Assembly (NCBI RefSeq): GCF_021699195.1
Contig: NZ_SSXE01000010.1
Span: 62,001-126,000, forward strand
Reading direction: 5' to 3'
Origin: Nonomuraea sp. MG754425
GTDB taxonomy: Bacteria > Actinomycetota > Actinomycetes > Streptosporangiales > Streptosporangiaceae
Length of the DNA: 64,000 nucleotides
Below the pieces are notes generated by a model. It was given only the letters and a program-made list of their open reading frames with translations. It made no database searches and had not been told where the DNA came from. Below are positions 18,064-26,059 of the stretch, piece after piece (the first letter of the stretch is position 1; each line of letters starts with the position of its first letter). Position numbers and translations under genes: made by a program.

Positions 18064-18390
18064 ATGAGTGCAACACGGCAGGCACGCCGGGCGGTGGGCG
18101 CAGCCCTGACGATCGGCGCGTTCGCCGCCGCCCTCGCCGCCACCCCGGCAGCCGCCACCACGCAGACGTCGGCGGCGGCGCGGGCAGGCGAGGTCTTCGT
18201 CTGCGGGGAGGTGGCGGCGGAACTGCCCAACGTCTTCGCCCGCGACTGCGACACCACCCACTGGGGCCCGGTGGCCAACTTCGTCGTCATCCACCGCCAC
18301 TCCAGGGCCGCCTTCCACTGCGCGACCGGCTGGGCCGAAGGCAGCCTGTGGCTCAACGGCCAGAACTGCCGCCGCATCCCCGCCACCTGA
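18064..18390 (+). CDS. small secreted protein with four cysteines
   Basis: 108 residues; GAGAGGAG lies just before the ATG. A typical signal peptide ends at about AAATTQTSAA. The mature part of about 70 residues contains four Cys (VFVCGEV, RDCDTTH, FHCATGW, QNCRRIP), enough for two disulfides. No catalytic motif is seen. It is monocistronic and closed by a strong hairpin. Function unknown. Confidence 0.7.
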   Translation: MSATRQARRAVGAALTIGAFAAALAATPAAATTQTSAAARAGEVFVCGEVAAELPNVFARDCDTTHWGPVANFVVIHRHSRAAFHCATGWAEGSLWLNGQNCRRIPAT

Positions 18391-18412
18391 CACCAGGGCG
18401 CCGGCCGTCCTG

Positions 18413-18448
18413 CCGCGTTCGCGCACGAGTCATGGGGCGCGAACGCGG
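18413..18448. terminator. hairpin terminator
   Basis: A perfect 12-bp stem (CCGCGTTCGCGC at 18413-18424, complement at 18437-18448) with a 12-nt loop, 23 bp after the stop of the small secreted protein. Confidence 0.75.
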
Positions 18449-18519
18449 TCGGCCCGATTCACGACGACGCAGCATCTCGGACATCTCACGAAACGGCGGA
18501 CCCACATGACCGACGACCC

Positions 18520-19275
18520 GTGCTCCGGCCGGCGATGAGACCCGTCATCGCCTGCCTGGGGGCCATGGCGCTGATCGCGCCGGCGCCGCCCGGCGTCGCC
18601 CAGGCCGCGTCCACGTATACGACCGCCGCGGCGGCGGTCGAACCGCAGCAGGAGGTGCCGGAACTCGACGCCCCGGGCGCGGAGCAGCCGGTCACCTTCC
18701 CGCCGGACCGCCGCACCCGCCCCTCCCCGGGCACGTACGTCTTCACCGCCCCGCGCCACACCCGCATCACCCGCCTGGAGATGAACTGCCGCCCACCCTG
18801 CGCGGAGGCCATCGCCACCGACGGCTCCACCGCGACCGTCCGCACGCCGCCGGGGCGCTGGCGGTGGAGCCTGCCCGTACGCGTCTGGCTCCAGGCCGGC
18901 CTCAACGCCCCCGTGCCCCGCGCCCGCTACAGCGGCAGCCTGACTGTAGACGGCGAGCGGCAACCCCTCGACGTGATCATCACCGAGGGCCGGCCGGGGC
19001 TGTTCGGCATCGTCCGCGCCGACACCCCCGACAACAGCGGCGCGCTGGTGTCCGCCGTCACGCCGGGCGGCCCGGCGGACCAGGCGGGAATCCGGGCCGG
19101 CGACGTCATCGTCTCCTTCAACGGCAAGACCGTCACCAACGCGCGCGAGCAGCGGGCCGCCCGCATGGCGGTACGCGGGGGAGCCACCGTCCCCGTCACC
19201 TACCGCAGGCCCGACGGCAGCGTCAGAACCACCGAGGTCACCCTGGCCGACGCGCCGCCTGGAACGCCGGCGTAG
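18520..19275 (+). CDS. secreted PDZ-domain protein
   Basis: 251 residues from GTG 18520, or from ATG 18535; neither has a clear ribosome site. The signal peptide is followed by a roughly 110-residue domain with two Cys (NCRPPCAEA) and a C-terminal PDZ domain (GLFGIVRADTPDNSGALVSA, DQAGIRAGDVIVSFNGKTV). There is no protease domain, unlike HtrA. PDZ domains bind protein C-termini, so an extracytoplasmic binding or scaffolding role is likely. The partner is not evident. Confidence 0.7.
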   Translation: MLRPAMRPVIACLGAMALIAPAPPGVAQAASTYTTAAAAVEPQQEVPELDAPGAEQPVTFPPDRRTRPSPGTYVFTAPRHTRITRLEMNCRPPCAEAIATDGSTATVRTPPGRWRWSLPVRVWLQAGLNAPVPRARYSGSLTVDGERQPLDVIITEGRPGLFGIVRADTPDNSGALVSAVTPGGPADQAGIRAGDVIVSFNGKTVTNAREQRAARMAVRGGATVPVTYRRPDGSVRTTEVTLADAPPGTPA

Positions 19276-19297
19276 CCCGGAACGCGTGCCCTGGAGC

Positions 19298-19771
19298 TCA
19301 GCGCCCGTCGTGGGTGACGAGCCCTTCGATGGTCCGGAGTTCCCGGTCGATCTTCGCGAGGGCGGCGCGGCGGTCCGGCTCGCCGGGTTCCAGGGTCTGC
19401 CCACGCCGGTGTTCGAGATGCGCCAGCAGGGTCTCACCGCCCAGATCGCGGGCGGCGAAGGCCACGACGATCGTGGCCGACTGCATCACGCACCAGCCCG
19501 GCCGCAGCCTGGCCTCCATCGTGTCCTCGTGGCCGGAGACGTCCCGCACCAGCAGGCGCAGAGACTCGCCGCGCTGCTCGACGACGCGCACGTGGGCGAC
19601 GCCGGGCTCGTAGCGGGGAGTGGCGTTCTCCAGGTCCGCGACGACCTGCCACACCGCCTCGAAGGGCGCGGCGATGCGGCGCCGCCCCACGACGGAGCCC
19701 GGCAGTCCGGCCGAGAGCACGGCCAGGCGGTCGATCGGGTCGATGGCGGGGTACGCCACAGGATCGGTCAT
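19298..19771 (-). CDS. SRPBCC-family protein
   Basis: 157 residues from ATG 19771, whose ATGA overlaps the stop of the sigma factor gene. The pattern RRRIAAPFEAVWQVVADLEN, then VRVVEQRGESLRLLVRD, fits the START/Bet v1-like ligand-binding fold. Translational coupling to an ECF sigma factor suggests it senses a ligand or is the main target of the sigma factor. No anti-sigma motif is visible. Confidence 0.75.
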   Translation of the reverse strand: MTDPVAYPAIDPIDRLAVLSAGLPGSVVGRRRIAAPFEAVWQVVADLENATPRYEPGVAHVRVVEQRGESLRLLVRDVSGHEDTMEARLRPGWCVMQSATIVVAFAARDLGGETLLAHLEHRRGQTLEPGEPDRRAALAKIDRELRTIEGLVTHDGR

Positions 19772-20259
19772 GACTCCCAAACCTCCCGGAACGCGGCCCT
19801 GGCCCGATGCAGCCGGGACTTCACGGTTCCCAGCGGGATCCCCAGCGTGTCGGCGATCTCCGGTTCGCTGAGACCCTCCCTGGTGCGCAGGACCAGCACG
19901 ACGCGCTGGGGGACCGGCAGCCGCGCCAGGGCGTCGTCGATGTCCACCAGCCCTTCCAGCGCGGCGGCGGGACGGTCCACGAGCGTCTCCTCCGCGGGGA
20001 CCTCCAGGTCGTGCCGCCGGGCGAGCCTGACCGCCGTCCGGACCGTGACCGACCGCACCCACGTCATGATCGCCTCAGGGGCACGCAGCGACGGCAGGCC
20101 CCGGAAGATCGCCAGCAGGGCCTCCTGCGTCGCGTCGTCGGCCGCCGCCGGGGCGATCCGTGCGCACAGCCGGCGGACGTACGGGGCGAGGTCGTCGAGC
20201 AGCCGGTCCAGCGCGAGCGCGTCCCCCTGCTGAGCGGCGGCGACGTCCTCGGGATCCAC
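19768..20259 (-). CDS. ECF sigma factor
   Basis: About 163 residues from GTG 20259 (the frame stays open to 20334). Region 2 includes DDATQEALLAIFRGLPSLRA and region 4 includes LPVPQRVVLVLRTREGLSEP, EIADTLGIPLGTVKSRLHRA. The SRPBCC gene overlaps it and an FAD oxidoreductase is divergent 92 bp away, making both candidate targets. Confidence 0.85.
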   Translation of the reverse strand: MDPEDVAAAQQGDALALDRLLDDLAPYVRRLCARIAPAAADDATQEALLAIFRGLPSLRAPEAIMTWVRSVTVRTAVRLARRHDLEVPAEETLVDRPAAALEGLVDIDDALARLPVPQRVVLVLRTREGLSEPEIADTLGIPLGTVKSRLHRARAAFREVWES

Positions 20260-20351
20260 GCCAGGAAGGTTACAAGAACATCGGCCGGAACCTTTCGCGG
20301 GATCTCCGCCACTTTCCCACCAGGAGGACATCACGCAGAGAGGACTGTCTC

Positions 20352-21479
20352 GTGAAACCAGACCTGCACATCGTCGGGGCCGGCCTGACCGGGCTCACCG
20401 CCGCCATCGAGGCGGCCGAACGCGGCCGGCGGGTGACCGTCGCCGAGGCGCACACCCGGCCGGGCGGGCGAGCGCGCACGTCCGCGGCTCCCTACCGGGC
20501 CAACCTCGGCGCGCACGCGATCTACGTGGACGGGCCGTGGTGGGCGTGGCTGGAGCGCCGCGGCCTGACCCCGCCGATCGTGGCGGCGCCGCCCCGGGCC
20601 GGCCTCGTTCGGACCGGAGGCCGGCTCGGACCATGGCCGGACGACCTCGGCCGGGCCATCGCCGCACTGCCCGCCGAGGCCCCGGCAGGGGAGCCGTTCC
20701 GCGCCTGGCTGCTCCGGCACGTCGACGCCAGGACGGCGGAGGCCGTCATCGGACTGACGTTCATCTTCACCTTCGACCACGACCCCGGACGGCTCTCGGC
20801 CGCGTTCGCCCACGAGCGGCTGCGCCGGGCGCTGGCCGGCGGCGCCCGGTACGTGACCGGCGGCTGGTCCACCCTGGTCGACCTGCTGGCCGCGCGAGCC
20901 GCCGCCCTCGGCGTGCGGATACACACCCGGACCAGGGTGCCCGCCCCGCCGGATGGCCCGACGATCCTGGCCACCAGCCTGGCCACCGCCCGCCGGCTCA
21001 CCGGCGACAGCACGCTCACGTGGCCGAGCGCCCGCCTGGCGACGGTCGACCTGGGCCTGCGGGCCGACCGCGCCCCCGGCTGGTTCCGGATCATGGACCT
21101 CGACGAGCGCATCTACGCCGCCCGCTACAGCCTCGCCGACCCCACCCTGGCCCCGCCCGGGCACGAACTCGTCCAGATCGCCGCGGCCTGCGCCCCGGAC
21201 GAGCGAAAGGCCGACGCCGAACGCCGCGTGCGAAGCCTGCTCGACGCGTCCTGGCCCGGCTGGCGCGACGCGGTGCGGTGGTACCGCAGCGCCGTGCGTA
21301 CCGACTGCACCGGGGCCCTCGACCTGCCCGGGACGACCTGGCGCGACCGCCCCGCCGTCAGCCGCGAGGGCACCCTCGCCGTGGCCACGGACCAGTCCGC
21401 CGCGCCTGGACTGCTCGCCGAGGTCGGCATCGACGCCGCGCGCCGCGCCCTCCGGGAATTCGGTGGCCTGTGCCGCTAA
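20352..21479 (+). CDS. FAD/NAD(P)-dependent oxidoreductase (amine oxidase/phytoene desaturase type)
   Basis: 375 residues from GTG 20352, preceded by GAGAGGA. The FAD site HIVGAGLTGLTAAIEAAERG and PGGRARTSA are clear at the N-terminus. The body is short for the family and the C-terminal FAD-contact motif is weak (REGTLAVATDQSAAPGLLAE). Divergent from the ECF sigma/SRPBCC pair. Substrate unknown. Confidence 0.75.
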   Translation: MKPDLHIVGAGLTGLTAAIEAAERGRRVTVAEAHTRPGGRARTSAAPYRANLGAHAIYVDGPWWAWLERRGLTPPIVAAPPRAGLVRTGGRLGPWPDDLGRAIAALPAEAPAGEPFRAWLLRHVDARTAEAVIGLTFIFTFDHDPGRLSAAFAHERLRRALAGGARYVTGGWSTLVDLLAARAAALGVRIHTRTRVPAPPDGPTILATSLATARRLTGDSTLTWPSARLATVDLGLRADRAPGWFRIMDLDERIYAARYSLADPTLAPPGHELVQIAAACAPDERKADAERRVRSLLDASWPGWRDAVRWYRSAVRTDCTGALDLPGTTWRDRPAVSREGTLAVATDQSAAPGLLAEVGIDAARRALREFGGLCR

Positions 21480-21508
21480 ACCGGTGGCGTTCGCGCGGAC
21501 GGGCCTCG

Positions 21509-21514
21509 TAGCTT
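21509..21514 (+). promoter_or_regulatory. -10 element of leaderless promoter
   Basis: TAGCTT ends 8 bases before GTG 21523, the spacing of leaderless actinobacterial transcripts. There is no ribosome site before that GTG. The same hexamer and spacing precede the phosphotransferase gene at 57759. Confidence 0.45.
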
Positions 21515-21522
21515 GTGCGTTC

Positions 21523-22356
21523 GTGACAGACGATCCGAAGACACGCCAGAATCGCCAGGACATCGGCCGCGTGTTCAACGAGGTGCCGGAGATCTACGAC
21601 CGGGTCCGTCCCGGCTACCCCGACGAACTCTTCGCGGACCTCCACGCCATCACCGGCCTGGACGAAGGGTCGTCGGTGCTGGAGGTGGGCTGCGGCACCG
21701 GTCAGGCGACGCGGCCCCTGGCGGCGCTCGGCTGCTCGGTGACCGCCGTCGAGCCGGGCGCGGACCTGGCCGCACTCGCCCGGCGGCGGCTCGCCGACTT
21801 CCCTGACGTCGAGATCGAGCTGTCCACGTTCGAGGAGTGGGACGACCGCGGCCGGCGCTTCGACGCCCTCGTGGCCGCGTCGTCGTGGCACTGGGTCGAC
21901 CCGTCGATCGGCTGGCCGCGCGCGCACCACGTCCTCCGGCCCGGGGGCTGGATGGCGCTGCTCGGGAACATCGTCATCCGCAGGCCGGGGGAGCCGGAGG
22001 TCTACGCCGAGACCGCCGATCTCCACGAGCGCTTCTGCCCCGGGAACCCCGGCTGGGGCCATCCGCCGCTGGAGGACGAAGTACGGCTGGAGGACGACGG
22101 CTGGGGCCTGGCCGACGGCCCCGGGGACCTGTTCGGCCCGGTGATCGTGCGCTGGTACCCGACCGTCCAATGGTTCGACGGGGCCGGCTTCGCCGATCAC
22201 CTTCGCTCGATGTCGCTGTATCGACGCCTCGACAGCGACGTCCGCGAGCCCCTGCTCGACGCCATCGCCGAGCGGATCCGGACACGGATGGGCGACCGGG
22301 CGTCACGCTGTTACCTGAACGTCCTCCGCGTCGGACAGCGGCGAACGGGGCGGTAG
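21523..22356 (+). CDS. class I SAM-dependent methyltransferase
   Basis: 277 residues from GTG 21523. SAM-binding motif I is VLEVGCGTGQATRPLA; motif II is SVTAVEPGADLA; the VAASSWHWVDP segment is typical of the ubiquinone/trans-aconitate methyltransferase-like group (Methyltransf_11/25). It appears monocistronic and leaderless. Substrate is not predictable. Confidence 0.85.
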   Translation: MTDDPKTRQNRQDIGRVFNEVPEIYDRVRPGYPDELFADLHAITGLDEGSSVLEVGCGTGQATRPLAALGCSVTAVEPGADLAALARRRLADFPDVEIELSTFEEWDDRGRRFDALVAASSWHWVDPSIGWPRAHHVLRPGGWMALLGNIVIRRPGEPEVYAETADLHERFCPGNPGWGHPPLEDEVRLEDDGWGLADGPGDLFGPVIVRWYPTVQWFDGAGFADHLRSMSLYRRLDSDVREPLLDAIAERIRTRMGDRASRCYLNVLRVGQRRTGR

Positions 22357-22511
22357 GGCGTTGACCCCGGGGCCGGACGGTGGTGAGCCGGCTGATGGGG
22401 TGTTGGTTCTGATGGGTGGCGGGGGCGCATGCGGGACGGCCACTGGAACGCCACTGCGCCTGCGCCGCCACGCCCGCGCCATCCCCCTGCGCGCCACTGC
22501 GCCCCCGTGCT

Positions 22512-22623
22512 GCGCCTGCTCCCTCGCGCCTGCTCCCTCGCGCCTGGGCCCTCGCGCCTGCTCCCTCGCGCCTGCTCCCTCGCGCCTGGGCCCTCGCGCC
22601 TGCTCCCTCGCGCCTGGGCCATC
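22512..22623. repeat. 14-bp minisatellite, 8 units
   Basis: Eight head-to-tail 14-bp units of two types, A = GCGCCTGCTCCCTC and B = GCGCCTGGGCCCTC, in the order AABAABAB (the last B has one change). The AAB triplet gives a 42-bp higher-order period. It lies in non-coding DNA after the methyltransferase. Confidence 0.9.
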
Positions 22624-22635
22624 CGCGTGCGCCCC

Positions 22636-22707
22636 GCGCTCCCGCGCTCCCGCGCTCCCGCGCTCCCGCGCTCCCGCGCTCCCGCGCTCCCGCGCTCCCG
22701 CGCTCCC
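22636..22707. repeat. 8-bp tandem repeat, 9 units
   Basis: Nine perfect copies of GCGCTCCC. A further three copies occur at 22802-22825. The unit resembles the GCGCC core of the neighbouring 14-bp repeat, suggesting related slippage expansion. Confidence 0.9.
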
Positions 22708-22825
22708 GCGCTGGCGCTGCCTTGCGCCAGCCTGCGCTTGCGCTCCCGCGCCTGGGCCATCCGCGCTTGCGCTTGCGCTGGCCTGAGCCTGGGCCGCCTG
22801 CGCGCTCCCGCGCTCCCGCGCTCCC

Positions 22826-23730
22826 GCGCCTGGGCCATCCGCCTGCGCGCCCCGCGCTGGCGCTGCCCTGCGCCGGCCTGCTCTTGCGCCCCCCGCGCGC
22901 CTGCGCCGCCGCGCGCGTTGGCCCGCGATCAAGGGCGTGCGGTGGTCTTGCGGGAGTGTGAGGCGCTGGCTTTGGCGCGGTTCCCGCAGACGTCCATCGA
23001 GCACCAGGTCCGGCGCCGGTTGCGGGAGAAGCTGCACCCGTACGTGCGGCCGGTGCTGAACCGCGAGCTGTTCACCGACCACACGCGCGGCCCGATCGAT
23101 ACACGGACGGGACGCCGACGAGATGACGGCCGGCAGGACGGGAACCGCTCGACCAGCAACTCCCGCATCCAGCGGAGAACTCGGCCGGCTGCCGGCCCGG
23201 CGATGACCCGTGCGATGGGCCGGACCGCGACCCGGCGACCTCGCCGACGCGGTGCGGCGACCTCTTGCCGGTCGTGCGACCTTCCGCTACGCGGCGACCG
23301 GCCCGTCCACGTGCCGCTGGGATCGCGGATCGTACCGACGGACCGATCGACACCACGATCACGCGGAACCTGGCCACCTCCGGCCCGGTTACCGCACGCG
23401 ACATGCGAACCTGGCGTCGCCTCACCCGCCTGAAGGCCGTAGCCCACTGGCTGCGGCCTCGCCCGGCCACGTTCCGCGACGCGAACGGGACGGACCCGGT
23501 CAACCTGCCCGGCACACGGATCAGCGTTCCCGAACGACTTCGACAGCCTGCCGCTGTCACACCAGGCCCACCGAGACAGCCCGCAGCCCGCACCGTCCCC
23601 CGGACCAGGCCCTACCGGAGCGCTCCCCACCCGCAATGCGCACCGCAGACACCGCCCGAACGCGACCCGCCCCGCTCGTCCTGAGACCAGATCGGGCCCG
23701 CCCGGCCCATCACACCCAGAACGTGCGGCC
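22826..23730. other. no confident gene; degenerate coding-like DNA
   Basis: Long frames are open on both strands because of extreme GC content, but none has recognisable domains, a good ribosome site or a normal composition. A short stretch at about 22930-23090 (+) reads like real protein (VVLRECEALALARFPQTSIE then LREKLHPYVRPVLNRELFTD) and may be a gene remnant. Another at about 23330-23540 (+) (TARDMRTWRRLTRLKAVAHW) looks similar. Neither was identified. Confidence 0.4.
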
Positions 23731-24123
23731 TCAGTCCACCCGCGGGATCCCCGCAGCCAGATCCCGCACGACCTGAATCAGCTCAGCCGGATCGAACGGT
23801 TTGGTGAGATACGCGTCCACCCCGATCCGCCGCCCCCGTGCCTTGTCGTCGTCCTGCGCCCTGGCCGTGATCAGCACGACCTTGATGTGCCGCGTAGCCT
23901 CCCCGTCCCTCAGCATCTGCGCCGTCGTCCACCCGTCCAGGAACGGCATCATCACGTCAAGCGTGATGACATCGGGCATGACGTCGAGCACCCGATCGAG
24001 GCAGTCCTGCCCGTCGGTGGCGGTCGTGACCTCGAACCCTTCCAGGTTCAGGTTGACCGCGATGAGCTGCCGGATGACCTCGTCATCGTCTACGACCAGT
24101 ACTTTCCCAAGAACGTCGCCCAC
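23731..24123 (-). CDS. single-domain response regulator (CheY-like)
   Basis: About 130 residues from GTG 24123 (a longer start at 24156 is possible). The receiver domain is complete: acidic pair in VLVVDDDEVIRQL, phospho-acceptor in VITLDVMMPFLDGW, then VVLITARAQ and the Lys in YLTKPFDPAEL. There is no output domain and no adjacent kinase, so it is an orphan that probably passes phosphate or binds a partner. Confidence 0.85.
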   Translation of the reverse strand: MGDVLGKVLVVDDDEVIRQLIAVNLNLEGFEVTTATDGQDCLDRVLDVMPDVITLDVMMPFLDGWTTAQMLRDGEATRHIKVVLITARAQDDDKARGRRIGVDAYLTKPFDPAELIQVVRDLAAGIPRVD

Positions 24124-24239
24124 GGCCGCAAAGTTAACTCGTAGCGAGCCGGTCACGAGGGGTTTTCGCTGGAAGTGTTCAAGGAGCTTTATCTGGTGCC
24201 GAGCGGTCCTCAGGAGCTGGTAGCCTTAACACTCGTCGA

Positions 24240-24311
24240 GCCCCCTTAGCTCAGGGGATAGAGCACCGGCCTCCGGAGCCGGGTGCGTAGGTTCGAATCC
24301 TACAGGGGGCA
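24240..24311 (+). tRNA. tRNA-Arg (CCG)
   Basis: A complete cloverleaf: acceptor GCCCCCT pairs with AGGGGGC (24304-24310), D-arm GCTCAGGGGATAGAGC, anticodon arm CCGGC-ctCCGga-GCCGG with anticodon CCG, T-arm GTAGG-TTCGAAT-CCTAC, discriminator A. CCA is not encoded. Its 3' end faces the accessory island and is a likely integration site. Confidence 0.95.
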
Positions 24312-24337
24312 CTCGCGATCTACATCGTAAGATGGGC

Positions 24338-24363
24338 AAGGACCTGCGGAAACGCAGGTCCTT
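24338..24363 (+). terminator. tRNA-Arg terminator
   Basis: AAGGACCTGCG-gaaa-CGCAGGTCCTT: a perfect 11-bp stem closed by a GAAA tetraloop, 26 bp after the tRNA. Confidence 0.9.
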
Positions 24364-24439
24364 CTGCGTTCCGGGGGGTGCCAACCGATGCCGCCGATGG
24401 CAAGCATTTGCCCATGATCACGTACCAGACACGTACCGA

Positions 24440-24985
24440 TCATGGGTCGTGGCTTCGTTTGCGCGCCAAGCTCAATGAGTCGGGACAGTGAGTCTGAGCA
24501 AGCATCCGCACTAGACAGCAACCGATCATGTCCCACTCGGTGGCAGCGCATGTCGAACTCGCGTTCGTGAGGCCCGCGAAGTACTCCAGGATGACATCCC
24601 TAAACCCGTCCCGCCATGATCCGTTCGGATTGACGTATCCGGTGCCGGCGATCTTGCCACCTTCCACGCCCTCGATCGCGGCGGACTCGTGTAGTGCGTG
24701 ATCTCGGCGTCGGGCAGCTCGATGAGAAGGGACATGCGGACCAGAGATAGTCGCAATGATTACTGTTGCCCGGCTGCAGGCCCACCGTGCCTTGCACAGC
24801 TCGTAGATCGTGGTCCGCGTCGGGTGGGAGCAGGAGCACGCTGGCCCGCTCCTCCAGTTGATCAACTCCTCGTTCCCCCACTCGGGGACCTTGAACACCA
24901 AGACGTAGGCGACGACGGAGGCAAGGAGTGCCAGGTACACGAAGAACGGCCACCTGCTCCGCCTTGCGAGTCCCCTCATCGGCAC
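24440..24985 (-). pseudogene. membrane-anchored hypothetical protein, probably frame-disrupted
   Basis: The frame begins with a good TM anchor (WPFFVYLALLASVVAYVLVF, residues about 12-31) followed by WGNEELINW. The middle then looks out of frame, whereas an overlapping frame reads SLLIELPDAEITHY; after this the first frame again reads protein-like (IEGVEGGKIAGTGYVNPNGS, then DVILEYFAGLTN). Two compensating frameshifts would explain this. It is divergent from the SLOG-like gene with 15 bp between them. No family recognised. Confidence 0.4.
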
Positions 24986-25000
24986 CGAAAATCAGGGCTC

Positions 25001-26059
25001 ATGGGCCCACTGATTGCCGTAGTTGGCAGCGCGTCGCCGCAACGCAGCTATGAGCCACCGCTAGCAGACGTTGCCCAGATGATCTCGGCTGCCGAGTCCC
25101 TGGGGCGCGAGCTGGCGATCAACAGTTTCAGGATCGCTGTCTTCTCTAGCCACCCCGATTTCATCGAATCTAGCGTGGTCAAGGGCTATATCGGCTCGGG
25201 CTCCGCAGAGCTGCGATCCATTGAGGTTCACAGCCGCTTCGGGAAGGAAGCAGATTTCGCCGAGATCATCGCCTTCCGAGACTGCTTCGATGTACGACCG
25301 GACCCAGGCGACGACTGGGAGGTTGGTTACTATCGAGCACTGCTGTCTGCTGACGGCGTGCTGATCATCGGAGGAGGCCGTTCGGCATTCACAGCGGGTT
25401 TGATCGCCATTTCCCGCGGGATTCCCATCGTCGCGGCAGCCTCACTGGGAGGCGCCGCCCAGCGCGTTTGGCGACGCTTCGCTGAAGCACACGATCTTGT
25501 CAGCGACGAAGACGCCTATGCCATGGCCGAAGCTTGGCAGGCTCAGTCCCCCACCCGGCTTGTAGCGTCGCTCAGCCGTCAGTGCGATCTCCGCACATCA
25601 CGGCTCCAAGAAGCCGAGGCCGAACAACAACGTGCAGGGTGGCGCGCAACGGTAAGTCTCGCGGTGGGAGTGCTGTTCCTACTGCTGGCATTGGCCGCGA
25701 TCCCGCTGTCCTACTCTCAACCACCGGGAACTGCTCTCGGGATCACCGCGCTGGTAGGTGCCCCTCTTCTCGCAGCAGGCTGTGGCGCGATCATGCGCAA
25801 CGCCTTCGATGTCGTCAAGAATTGGGTACGTACCGCCGTACTGGGCTCAGCCGCCGGAGCCATCACCGCCCTCCTCTTCCTCGCTGCCCAACTGACCACG
25901 ACCCCAGACATTCTTACCGCAGAAGGGTCTCGCCGACTCCTCTTCTTCATTCTCCCGATCGGATTCGTGTCAGGTTTGACTTTCGATGCGGTATACAGCC
26001 GGCTCAGGGCGCAGGATGTCTCTCTCACTGCGAGTCTGGATCGTTCTCCTCCTGCATAG
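25001..26059 (+). CDS. SLOG-like nucleotide-sensing domain fused to four TM helices
   Basis: 352 residues from ATG 25001. Residues 1-165 look like a Rossmann-type SLOG/LOG-related domain: GPLIAVVGSASPQRSY at the start, FRIAVFSSHPDF, and the glycine-rich VLIIGGGRSAFTAGLIAISR at 120-139 followed by GIPIVAAASLGG. A short coiled segment (200-212) leads to four TM helices at about 216-237, 245-266, 278-299 and 312-330. SLOG domains are known to bind nucleotide-derived ligands in conflict systems where the partner effector is often a TM module. It converges on, and overlaps by 35 bp, the last gene of the TIR operon. Function as an immune effector is inferred. Confidence 0.65.
   Translation: MGPLIAVVGSASPQRSYEPPLADVAQMISAAESLGRELAINSFRIAVFSSHPDFIESSVVKGYIGSGSAELRSIEVHSRFGKEADFAEIIAFRDCFDVRPDPGDDWEVGYYRALLSADGVLIIGGGRSAFTAGLIAISRGIPIVAAASLGGAAQRVWRRFAEAHDLVSDEDAYAMAEAWQAQSPTRLVASLSRQCDLRTSRLQEAEAEQQRAGWRATVSLAVGVLFLLLALAAIPLSYSQPPGTALGITALVGAPLLAAGCGAIMRNAFDVVKNWVRTAVLGSAAGAITALLFLAAQLTTTPDILTAEGSRRLLFFILPIGFVSGLTFDAVYSRLRAQDVSLTASLDRSPPA

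Noticed and set aside
22512..22825. CRISPR array
   Set aside because: Units are 8 and 14 bp with no unique spacers and no cas genes.
22303..23082. Low-complexity Ala/Arg/Gly-rich protein on the minus strand across the repeats
   Set aside because: The repeats leave several frames open at once and there is no ribosome site or conserved feature; treated as non-coding.
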